Below are positions 1 through 5,184 of a stretch of 5,213 bases of DNA, in pieces. The notes below the pieces were generated by a model. That model did no database searches and was not told the DNA's origin. It saw nothing but the letters and a program-made list of their open reading frames with translations. This DNA comes from Sphingomonadales bacterium (GTDB taxonomy: Bacteria; Pseudomonadota; Alphaproteobacteria; Sphingomonadales; Sphingomonadaceae): assembly GCA_017302775.1 (NCBI GenBank), contig JAFLDC010000227.1:1-5213 (forward strand). The letters run 5' to 3'. The position numbers were made by a program, and so were the translations under genes. Every line of letters starts with the position of its first letter. The first letter of the stretch is position 1.

Positions 1-670
1 CCTGCAGGATCGATGGGGTCGGATTGCCGTCGAAATAGAGTTCGGAGTAAGCCAGATCTGACAGAATCCAGACCTTGTTGTCCTTTGCCCAGGCCACCAG
101 CCGTTCATAGAATGCCAAGTCCACCGTCTCGGCAGTAGGATTGGACGGATAGTTGACAATCAGGATTGATGGACGCGGCACGGTGAACGCCATCGCCCGG
201 TCCAGCGCGGCGAAATAGGCTTCGTCCGGAGTGGTAGGGACTGACCGGATCGTGGCTCCGGCAATGATGAAGCCGAACGTATGAATCGGGTAGCTTGGGT
301 TCGGCGCCAACACCACATCACCCGGCGCGGTGATCGCCGTGGCCAGACTGGCAAGGCCCTCCTTCGAGCCCATGGTCATCACCACTTCATTTTCAGGGTC
401 CAAGTCCACCCCGAACCGCCGCGCATAGTAATTTGCCTGGGCCTTGCGGATGCCCGGAATTCCCGACGACGCGGAATAGCCATGCGCGTCAGGCTTCTGG
501 GCCACTTCGCACAGCTTGTCGATCACGTGCGACGGCGGCGGAAGATCAGGATTACCCATCCCCAGGTCGATGATGTCCCTACCCGCGGCCCGCGCCGCTG
601 CCCGCATGCCGTTGACTTCGGCGATGACGTAGGGCGGCAGGCGCTTGATGCGGTAAAATTCTTCGGACAT
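1..670 (-). CDS. alaC: AlaC-type PLP-dependent aminotransferase, fold type I (N-terminal 223 residues; runs off the window)
   Basis: Expected to transfer an amino group between alanine and 2-oxoglutarate/pyruvate in the cytoplasm using pyridoxal phosphate. Start ATG is at 668-670 with AAGG in GAAAGGTGCA just upstream. The translation follows E. coli AlaC from memory almost block by block: RLPPYV at 10-15, DLGMGNPD at 35-42, HGYSASSGIP at 63-72, GSKEGL at 101-106 (cofactor phosphate loop), NPSYPIH at 124-130, YPSNPTA at 174-180 (Asn178 is the conserved Asn near the PLP ring) and SDLAY at 204-208 (Asp205 binds the pyridine nitrogen). The frame stays open to base 2. The Schiff-base lysine and the C-terminal half lie outside, so intactness cannot be judged. 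Such proteins are often labelled LL-diaminopimelate aminotransferase in alphaproteobacteria; the motifs favour AlaC but do not settle the substrate. In many alphaproteobacteria homoserine dehydrogenase follows this gene; that would be beyond the left edge. It lies 47 bp downstream of the membrane-protein gene and may share its transcript. Confidence 0.88.
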   Translation of the reverse strand, partial: MSEEFYRIKRLPPYVIAEVNGMRAAARAAGRDIIDLGMGNPDLPPPSHVIDKLCEVAQKPDAHGYSASSGIPGIRKAQANYYARRFGVDLDPENEVVMTMGSKEGLASLATAITAPGDVVLAPNPSYPIHTFGFIIAGATIRSVPTTPDEAYFAALDRAMAFTVPRPSILIVNYPSNPTAETVDLAFYERLVAWAKDNKVWILSDLAYSELYFDGNPTPSILQ

Positions 671-680
671 TGCACCTTTC

Positions 681-715
681 CTGATGAGGCGCGCCAAAAT
701 GCAGCGCGCAATCAG
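681..715 (-). promoter_or_regulatory. Stem-loop in the leader of the aminotransferase gene
   Basis: In the gap between the two minus-strand genes, bases 689-694 (GCGCGC) pair with 704-709 (GCGCGC) around a 9-nt loop. An outer helix pairs CTGAT (681-685) with ATCAG (711-715), with unpaired GAG (686-688) on one side and a single A (710) on the other. In the minus-strand transcript the structure ends only a few bases before the AAGG ribosome binding site at about 674-678. No T-tract follows, so it is not an ordinary intrinsic terminator. It could modulate translation or processing between the two genes, or have no role. The pairing is seen; the role is inference. Confidence 0.4.
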
Positions 716-717
716 CC

Positions 718-1374
718 TTATTGGGGATTACTGGGTTTAGCGCCAGACCATTTGAGAAAAAAGGCCATCGCCGCGAGCGGCAAGGTCCAGGCCAACCAGG
801 CATCGGCGGCATAGAACACCCGATAGTCGCGCGGATGGCCGACCAACGCGAACAATGCCAGGTAAATCCGGAAAAACACCGCCCCGGATGTTGTCGCTGC
901 CATCAGCAACATGGCTCGGCGATGCTGCGCCAGGCGGCCATGCCGCACATGCCAGATCCCGGTGCCCAGCAAGGCCAGCCACACGGCCCCCTGCGCAGCA
1001 AAGCCCCAGCCGGAAACCGCCGTTACCGGGGCGATCAGGGCGACGGGAAAGGCGGTAAGACCTGCTACCAACACGACGGGAACAGTCGCCCAAGCGAGCA
1101 GCCGGTGCCAACGCCGGTGGCGGCTCAGCATGATCATCAGCGGGACCATCACCAGCGCCAGCCCACCGGCGATCATGTGTGCCGGAAATATCCAAGGCAT
1201 GAGCTCTACCTTGACGTAAAGCGCGTCTGGAAACTCTTCGACCAGCCACGGCGCGCGCAGGGCTTTCCAAGCGGTCTGGATTACAAACAGGCCGATTGCT
1301 GCTACGAGCGCCAGTGTGGTGAGTTTGCGCAAACGCTCGTGTTTGTTAATTCGATTGCCAAAGGAGCTTGTCAT
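718..1374 (-). CDS. Six-helix inner-membrane protein, DUF2306-like (218 aa)
   Basis: Predicted integral membrane protein with no known reaction. Hydrophobic segments lie roughly at residues 18-36, 60-83, 92-118, 123-142, 152-178 and 187-207. The central part, with HMIAGGLAL (66-74), a basic RHRRWHRLLAW loop (85-95), a helix beginning near VLVAGL, then AQHRRAMLLM (149-158) and FFRIYLAL (167-174), follows the pattern I remember for DUF2306 proteins, where histidines and HRR motifs border the helices. His66, His86, His90 and His151 are candidates for metal or haem contact; that is speculation. The start chosen is ATG 1372-1374 because AAGG sits five bases upstream on the minus strand and the protein then begins just before the first helix. 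The frame is open a further 132 codons upstream with no good reason to use them. The start overlaps the start codon of the divergent exported-protein gene. The aminotransferase gene follows after 47 bp. Confidence 0.75.
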   Translation of the reverse strand: MTSSFGNRINKHERLRKLTTLALVAAIGLFVIQTAWKALRAPWLVEEFPDALYVKVELMPWIFPAHMIAGGLALVMVPLMIMLSRHRRWHRLLAWATVPVVLVAGLTAFPVALIAPVTAVSGWGFAAQGAVWLALLGTGIWHVRHGRLAQHRRAMLLMAATTSGAVFFRIYLALFALVGHPRDYRVFYAADAWLAWTLPLAAMAFFLKWSGAKPSNPQ

Positions 1375-1375
1375 G
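1361..1375 (+). promoter_or_regulatory. Ribosome binding site fixing the start of the exported-protein gene, inside the divergent gene
   Basis: AAGGAG at 1361-1366 lies six bases before ATG 1373-1375 and is the clearest Shine-Dalgarno sequence near this frame. It selects this ATG over the GTG at 1316 further upstream, which would add 19 residues ahead of the signal peptide. The site lies inside the first codons of the minus-strand membrane-protein gene, whose own ATG (1374 to 1372) shares two bases with this start codon. Confidence 0.7.
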
Positions 1376-1879
1376 TCAGCCTTATTCCATCGCGCCGCCG
1401 TTATGTCGATTGCCAGCATGGCACTTGCCGTTGTGGCAATCGCCACCCCTAGCCAGCCTGCCGCAGCGGGAACTTCCGCATCGGCATCCGGCAGCCCGTT
1501 CTGGGGCCGTTGGAAGGTGGCCGATAAGGATTCGGTGTTCTCGACCCGCGGGCGCGAATACAAGACGATCGACATCGCCCCTTGCGGCAAGGATTTCTGC
1601 GGCGTCAGTGTAAAGGACAATGGCCAATGCGGCCCAGTGCTGTTCCGCTTTCTGATGAAGCGGGCGCATGGTGAAGAAGAACTGCGCGGCCACGGCAAGT
1701 GGGGCACCGGCAAGCAGAATGTGCTGATCTGGCTGTTTGACGGCGATGACACCAATTCCCACCAGCGCATGCAGCTTTATCTCGGCCAGGGCTACGATTT
1801 CGGCGAACGGTCTGATAACATGCCCAAGTTCGACGCAGTTTACCGCCACACCGGAGCGGCCGTCTGCAAAGCGCGCTGA
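1373..1879 (+). CDS. Small exported protein with four cysteines, DUF2147-like (168 aa)
   Basis: Function unknown. Residues 1-32 form a plausible Sec signal peptide: a short start with one Arg, a hydrophobic core around SIASMALAVVAIAT (12-25) and a likely cut after PAAA near residue 32. The mature part of about 136 residues begins with a Ser/Ala linker, then FWGRWKVADKD (43-53), TIDIAPCGKDFCGVSV (65-80) and QCGPVLF (85-91). A Gly-Trp opening followed by an I-x-x-CG-x-x-x-CG strand is reminiscent of DUF2147, but the second half (LRGHGKWGTG, WLFDGDD, MQLYLGQGYDFG) does not match it clearly, so the family call is weak. Four cysteines (71, 76, 86, 165) would allow two disulphides in the periplasm. 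AAGGAG supports the start. phaC follows after 13 bp in the same direction, so the two are probably co-transcribed although one product should be periplasmic and the other cytoplasmic. No promoter was recognised with confidence. Confidence 0.8.
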   Translation: MSALFHRAAVMSIASMALAVVAIATPSQPAAAGTSASASGSPFWGRWKVADKDSVFSTRGREYKTIDIAPCGKDFCGVSVKDNGQCGPVLFRFLMKRAHGEEELRGHGKWGTGKQNVLIWLFDGDDTNSHQRMQLYLGQGYDFGERSDNMPKFDAVYRHTGAAVCKAR

Positions 1880-1892
1880 AACGAAGGATCTG

Positions 1893-3755
1893 ATGACCCA
1901 GCCCCAGGACCCCGCCGATCTGCTTGGCGCGCTATTCACCGCGCCGCAGCAGTTGTTTCAGCAGTTCGTTCCCCAGGCGGGCGAAGTGCCGAGCGGGGAC
2001 CTGGCGGCATGGGGTGCCGTTTCGCAACGGCTGCAATCGATGTGGCTTGAATTCCAGGCCGAGCAAGCCGCGGGCGCCATGGCCAAACTGCCCGCCGTAC
2101 TCAGCGACCCGGCCGGGTTCACCGGGATCATGCAGGGCTGGCTCAAGGCCTTGCCGCTAACCAGCCCCGAAACCCAGCAGCGCCTGTGGAATGACAGCCT
2201 GGCGCTATGGGAAAGCGTGCTGGGCCAGTACGGGATCGGCCCCCGAGCCGACGCGAGCAGGACTGGCGAGCCTGAGCTGCCGCGCAAGGACCGGCGCTTT
2301 TCCGATCCCAAGTGGCGCGACCAGCCGTTTTACGCGCTGGTTCACCAGACCTATCTGATGCTGGCCGAACAGGTCATGGCAATGGCCGAAGCGGCCGACC
2401 CTGGCGATCCGGCACGGCATGAACAGCTCAAATTTGCTGCGCGAACCCTGGTTGAAGCACTCAGCCCAGCGCATTTCCCGATGCTCAACCCGCTGGTGAT
2501 GGAAAAGGCGCTGGCCACTCGGGGGGAAAGCCTGATCAAGGGGTTTGAGCATTTGCTGGGCGACCTCCGGCGCGGCCAGTTAACTCATGTTGACCCGCAG
2601 GCCTTCACCTTGGGCGAGAACATTGCGACGACCCCGGGCAAGGTGGTGCATGAAACCCCGCTGTACCAGTTGATCCAGTACAGCCCGATGACCGACCGGG
2701 TGCTGGACGTACCGTTGGTGATCTTTCCGCCATGGATCAATCGATTCTATATCCTCGACCTCTCACCGCAGAAGAGCTTTATCCGCTGGGCAGTGGAACA
2801 GGGACTTACGGTCTTCGTCGTCTCGTGGAAGTCAGCTGACGAAACCATGGCCGAGGTGGTGTGGGACGATTACATCCGCGCCGAGATCGAGGCAATGGAA
2901 CTGGTTCGGGCCCGGCTTGGCGTATCATCAGTACACACCATCGGCTATTGCGTCGCGGGCACGACCATGGCCGCCGCGCTTGCCGTGCTGGCCCGCCGCG
3001 ACCAGGCCGATCTCGTCAAGAGCGCCACCTTCTTTACCGCGCAGGTCGATTTTGAGCTGAGCGGCGAGCTTAAGGTGTTCATCGACGATCAGCAGCTGGA
3101 AGCGTTGAGCAAACTTTCCGCGCAGACCGGCTATCTTGACGGGCGGGTGATGTCCGCCACGTTCAACTTGCTACGCGGCAACGACCTGATCTGGAACTAC
3201 GTGGTCAACAACTACCTCCTGGGCGGGGACTATCCGGCGTTCGACCTGCTGCACTGGAACGGTGACGTCACCAACCTGCCGGCCAAATGGCATATGAGCT
3301 ACCTGAAGGACCTGTACCGCGACAACAAGCTGGTGGTGCCTGATAGCCTCTCGGCCGATGGCACGCCGATTGACCTGACCCGGATCGAAACCCCGGCCTA
3401 TATTCAGGCCGGGCGCGAAGATCACATCGCCCCCGCCGCCAGCGTATGGCGGCTGATGCATCACCTGCGCGGCCCGAAGACCTTCGTGCTGGCGGGATCA
3501 GGACACATTGCCGGGGTGGTCAACCCACCCGCCGCGCGCAAGTACCAATATTGGACCAATCCGGACCAAGCTGACAGCTTCGCCGATTTCGTGGCCGGTG
3601 CCAGCGAAACCCCCGGCAGCTGGTGGCCGCACTGGATTGAATGGATCCGCCAGCAAGACGCCGCCGAAGTGCCAGCCCAGGGTGCCAGGGTTCCCGGACA
3701 CAAAGGCGACAGGGTGATTGAAGACGCCCCTGGCCGCTATGTAAAAGCGCGGTAA
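1893..3755 (+). CDS. phaC: Class I poly(3-hydroxyalkanoate) synthase (620 aa)
   Basis: Polymerises (R)-3-hydroxyacyl-CoA, usually 3-hydroxybutyryl-CoA, into polyester with release of CoA, acting on the surface of cytoplasmic granules. The N-terminal half (about 1-250) is the variable and class I N-terminal region, with DPKWRDQPFY (138-147) typical of the family. The alpha/beta hydrolase part carries the lipase-like box GYCVAG (351-356) with nucleophile Cys353, Asp510 in REDHIAP (508-514) and His538 in GSGHIAGVVNPP (535-546). The spacing matches the Cys319-Asp480-His508 triad of Cupriavidus necator (Asp to His is 28 in both). NDLIWNYVVNNYL (430-442), HWNGD (454-458) and the C-terminal APGRYVKAR are also family hallmarks. 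At 620 residues it is slightly longer than the 589 of C. necator and appears intact. ATG 1893 is chosen because GAAGGA lies four bases upstream; a TTG at 1737 in the same frame would overlap the previous gene and add 52 uncharacteristic residues. The phasin gene follows after a 141-bp regulatory region. Confidence 0.97.
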   Translation: MTQPQDPADLLGALFTAPQQLFQQFVPQAGEVPSGDLAAWGAVSQRLQSMWLEFQAEQAAGAMAKLPAVLSDPAGFTGIMQGWLKALPLTSPETQQRLWNDSLALWESVLGQYGIGPRADASRTGEPELPRKDRRFSDPKWRDQPFYALVHQTYLMLAEQVMAMAEAADPGDPARHEQLKFAARTLVEALSPAHFPMLNPLVMEKALATRGESLIKGFEHLLGDLRRGQLTHVDPQAFTLGENIATTPGKVVHETPLYQLIQYSPMTDRVLDVPLVIFPPWINRFYILDLSPQKSFIRWAVEQGLTVFVVSWKSADETMAEVVWDDYIRAEIEAMELVRARLGVSSVHTIGYCVAGTTMAAALAVLARRDQADLVKSATFFTAQVDFELSGELKVFIDDQQLEALSKLSAQTGYLDGRVMSATFNLLRGNDLIWNYVVNNYLLGGDYPAFDLLHWNGDVTNLPAKWHMSYLKDLYRDNKLVVPDSLSADGTPIDLTRIETPAYIQAGREDHIAPAASVWRLMHHLRGPKTFVLAGSGHIAGVVNPPAARKYQYWTNPDQADSFADFVAGASETPGSWWPHWIEWIRQQDAAEVPAQGARVPGHKGDRVIEDAPGRYVKAR

Positions 3756-3764
3756 ATAGCTGAC

Positions 3765-3789
3765 GCATAAAGATAAATTTCCTTTATGC
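3765..3789. repeat. Perfect 8-bp inverted repeat downstream of phaC
   Basis: GCATAAAG (3765-3772) and its reverse complement CTTTATGC (3782-3789) flank a 9-bp AT-rich centre, ten bases after the phaC stop codon. As RNA it would fold into a weak, A/U-rich stem with no following T-run, so it is a poor intrinsic terminator. As DNA it could be a site for a dimeric regulator, because it ends exactly where the first TGC-rich box begins. The symmetry is seen; either role is inference. Confidence 0.45.
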
Positions 3790-3801
3790 TGCACTGCACA
3801 A
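3790..3801 (+). promoter_or_regulatory. Candidate PhaR operator, site 1 (upstream of -35)
   Basis: TGCACTGCACAA fits all twelve positions of TGCRNYGCASMA, the TGC-rich consensus I recall for the PHA-responsive repressor PhaR of Bradyrhizobium. It lies seven bases upstream of the -35 hexamer of the phasin promoter. The nine-base core TGCACTGCA recurs 48 bp downstream. PhaR binds phasin promoters in several alphaproteobacteria and is titrated off by PHA; binding here is inferred. Confidence 0.6.
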
Positions 3802-3808
3802 AAAATCC

Positions 3809-3836
3809 TTGACTTCGCAGTTGCAATAACTATTTT
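3809..3836 (+). promoter_or_regulatory. Sigma70-like promoter of the phasin gene
   Basis: A -35 TTGACT (3809-3814, five of six consensus bases) is separated by 16 bp from a -10 TATTTT (3831-3836, four of six). Transcription would begin near 3843, inside candidate PhaR site 2, giving a leader of about 54 nt before the phasin start. This stretch is much more AT-rich than its surroundings, and it is the best promoter-like sequence in the window. Confidence 0.6.
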
Positions 3837-3837
3837 G

Positions 3838-3849
3838 TGCACTGCAACA
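3838..3849 (+). promoter_or_regulatory. Candidate PhaR operator, site 2 (at the transcription start)
   Basis: TGCACTGCAACA fits TGCRNYGCASMA at eleven of twelve positions, with A in place of the C/G. It begins one base after the -10 hexamer and so covers the expected transcription start, where a bound repressor would block RNA polymerase. Together with site 1 it brackets the promoter. A looser TGC-rich stretch (CGCAGTTGCAA, 3816-3826) lies in the -35/-10 spacer. Confidence 0.55.
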
Positions 3850-3896
3850 TAATCCGAGCCGGACTTCCGGACCGGGTCATTGTGAAGGATTTTATC

Positions 3897-4658
3897 ATGG
3901 CTGATGCCACCCAAGCGAAGATCGATACCGCCAAAGCCGAAGTCGCCGCGGAAAAGGCCTATGCCGCCGCTGCCGCCGCTACCCCGGTGAAGGCCGAGCA
4001 GACCGCCACCGCAAAACCTGTTGAGGCGAAGGTTGCTGCTCCTGCCAAGGCTGTCGTTGCCAAGCAGGCTGCCAAGCCTGTCGCCAAAAAGCCGGCAGCA
4101 CCAAAGAAGGTTGCCGCCAAGCCGGTCGCCGCTCGCAAGACCGTTAAAGCTACCGCGTCTAAAAAAGTCACCGCGGCTGCTGCTCCTACCTCTTCATTCA
4201 AGGATACCATCATGGCCAAGACTCAGAACGTGACTGAAGATTTCACCGCCAAGGTGAAGGACGCGATGACCGAAGCGCAGGACCGCGCCAAGGCTGCGTT
4301 CGAAAAGAGCCAGGCTCTCGCCAGCGAAGCCGGTGAATTTACCAAGGGCAATGTCGAAGCCCTGGTTGAATCGGGCAAGGTGCTTGCGGCTGGCATGCAG
4401 GATCTCGGCAAGGACTACGTGGCGGAAGCCAAGACCGCTTTTGAAACCGTCCAGGCCGATATGAAGCAGTTTGCAGCCGTCAAGAGCCCGGCTGACTTCT
4501 TCAAGCTGCAGGGTGAAATCCTGCGCCGTAACTTTGATGCCGCCGTTGCTTCGGGTTCGAAGAACTCGGAAAAGGTTGTGAAGATCGCTGGCGAAGCTTT
4601 CGCACCGATCCAGAACCGCGTCAGCCTGGCGATCGAAAAGGTCAAGAAGGCCGCCTAA
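3897..4658 (+). CDS. Phasin with a histone-H1-like Lys/Ala/Pro-rich N-terminal extension (253 aa)
   Basis: Granule-associated protein expected to coat PHA granules and control their number and size. ATG 3897 is preceded by AAGGA seven bases upstream. Residues 1-28 form an Ala/Lys-rich helix ending in an alanine run. Residues 29-98 are a low-complexity basic tail with repeated AKP, AAKPV, KKPAAP and VAAKPVAA units, like the DNA-binding tail of histone H1 and the C-terminal repeats of Pseudomonas PhaF. Residues from about 110 to 250 form an alpha-helical Phasin_2-type domain, with [14 protein letters not shown] (148-161), [17 protein letters not shown] (197-213) and a closing FAPIQNRV (235-242). 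No signal peptide or membrane segment is visible. An in-frame ATG at residue 106 has its own well-placed ribosome binding site, so a 148-residue form holding only the phasin domain is possible. The gene sits in its own promoter region between phaC and clpS, and candidate PhaR boxes suggest polymer-responsive control. phaP would be the usual name, but I leave the symbol open because phasins have many paralogues. Confidence 0.9.
   Translation: MADATQAKIDTAKAEVAAEKAYAAAAAATPVKAEQTATAKPVEAKVAAPAKAVVAKQAAKPVAKKPAAPKKVAAKPVAARKTVKATASKKVTAAAAPTSSFKDTIMAKTQNVTEDFTAKVKDAMTEAQDRAKAAFEKSQALASEAGEFTKGNVEALVESGKVLAAGMQDLGKDYVAEAKTAFETVQADMKQFAAVKSPADFFKLQGEILRRNFDAAVASGSKNSEKVVKIAGEAFAPIQNRVSLAIEKVKKAA
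4200..4214 (+). promoter_or_regulatory. Internal ribosome binding site and ATG within the phasin gene
   Basis: AAGGA (4200-4204), a 7-nt spacer and ATG (4212-4214) lie in frame at codon 106 of the phasin. The arrangement copies the annotated start: both read AAGGAT, three variable bases, ATCATGGC. Initiation here would give a 148-residue protein starting [10 protein letters not shown] and lacking the whole basic tail. The signal is seen; its use is inference, since the bases also encode FKDTIMA in the long form. Confidence 0.45.
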
Positions 4659-4719
4659 GGCAGCCGTTCCTCGCGGTCGGGCGCCCACCCTCTCCCCGCC
4701 AGATCGCGAGCCACATTGC

Positions 4720-4753
4720 AGGGCCGGTCAGCGTCATTGCGCTGTCCGGCCCT
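4720..4753 (+). terminator. Strong stem-loop after the phasin gene, probable terminator
   Basis: AGGGCCGG (4720-4727) pairs perfectly with CCGGCCCT (4746-4753). After one T-T mismatch the helix continues as CAGCG (4729-4733) with CGCTG (4740-4744), around the 6-nt loop TCATTG. It is followed by TCGCTTTAT, a modest rather than classic T-tract. It lies 61 bp after the phasin stop and 56 bp before the chosen clpS start, so it should separate the two transcription units. Confidence 0.65.
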
Positions 4754-4809
4754 TCGCTTTATCGCGCGCCCCCTTGTCCTTGGCCCATCAATTGCGATAT
4801 TTCGGTTCC

Positions 4810-5184
4810 ATGCACAGCTTCTCCGTCAACCGCCCCATGCGTGAACGCGCCGCCGGAACTTCCGGCGATGATGGAGAATCGGGCGGGCAGGATCAGCTTG
4901 GCGTCGCCACCAAGACCCGTGCCAAGCCCAAGAAGCCCAGCCAGTTCAAAGTGCTGCTGCTGAACGATGATTACACCCCGATGGAATTCGTGGTGATGGT
5001 ATTGAAGCGCTTCTTCAATATGGATTTGGAGCAGGCGACCCGGGTTATGCTGCACGTTCACCAGCGTGGGGTGGGAGTTTGCGGCATATTCCCTTATGAG
5101 ATCGCTGAAACCAAAGTGAATCAGGTGATGGATTTCGCCCGCCAGAACCAGCACCCACTGCAGTGCACCCTGGAAAAAGCCTGA
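4810..5184 (+). CDS. clpS: ATP-dependent Clp protease adaptor ClpS (124 aa)
   Basis: Adaptor that binds proteins bearing destabilising N-terminal residues (Phe, Leu, Tyr, Trp) and delivers them to ClpAP in the cytoplasm. After an unstructured, charged N-terminal segment (1-42) comes the ClpS core: [17 protein letters not shown] (46-62), [14 protein letters not shown] (79-92), [13 protein letters not shown] (99-111) and [10 protein letters not shown] at the end. Asn52, Asp53 and His84 correspond to E. coli Asn34, Asp35 and His66, which hold the substrate alpha-amino group, and Met58 matches the gatekeeper Met40; with these residues in place the protein should be functional. The start is uncertain: ATG 4810 lacks a clear ribosome binding site, as does ATG 4837, which would give 115 residues closer to the usual 106. 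A weak -35/-10 pair (TTGTCC 4774-4779, GATATT 4796-4801) would start the transcript almost at ATG 4810. clpA often follows clpS, but only 29 bp remain in the window and no start is visible there. Confidence 0.93.
   Translation: MHSFSVNRPMRERAAGTSGDDGESGGQDQLGVATKTRAKPKKPSQFKVLLLNDDYTPMEFVVMVLKRFFNMDLEQATRVMLHVHQRGVGVCGIFPYEIAETKVNQVMDFARQNQHPLQCTLEKA

Noticed and set aside
281..814. Plus-strand 177-codon frame across the left end
   Set aside because: It is antisense to the aminotransferase, whose motifs are unmistakable, and its translation is Arg/His-rich as expected of a shadow frame.
1316..1372. Upstream GTG start for the exported protein
   Set aside because: It would put 19 residues, several of them basic, before the signal peptide, while ATG 1373 has a clear AAGGAG.
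721..1452. Plus-strand 243-codon frame
   Set aside because: It runs antisense to the membrane-protein gene, with a Gln/Arg/His-rich translation and no recognisable domain.
718..1770. A 350-codon minus-strand frame extending the DUF2306-like protein upstream
   Set aside because: The extra 132 codons run antisense to the exported-protein gene, lack membrane or family features, and a good ribosome binding site precedes the internal ATG at 1374.
1737..1892. 52-residue N-terminal extension of PhaC from a TTG start
   Set aside because: It overlaps the exported-protein gene in another frame, resembles no PHA synthase, and ATG 1893 has GAAGGA four bases upstream.
3859..3872. CCGGACTT/CCGGAC short repeat in the phasin leader
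   Set aside because: A 4-bp stem or 6-bp direct repeat is too short to claim as a riboswitch or regulator site.
3950..4180. Repetitive, Ala/Lys/Pro-coding DNA that might be read as a tandem repeat or mobile sequence
   Set aside because: The units are irregular at the DNA level and are explained by the low-complexity protein tail.
4194..4688. Minus-strand 164-codon frame opposite the phasin
   Set aside because: It is the antisense shadow of a well-supported phasin domain, has no ribosome binding site and crosses the phasin stop.
4670..4710. CTCGCG/CGCGAG inverted repeat after the phasin stop
   Set aside because: Only 6 bp with a 29-nt loop in GC-rich DNA; expected by chance, and the stem-loop at 4720-4753 is a far better terminator candidate.
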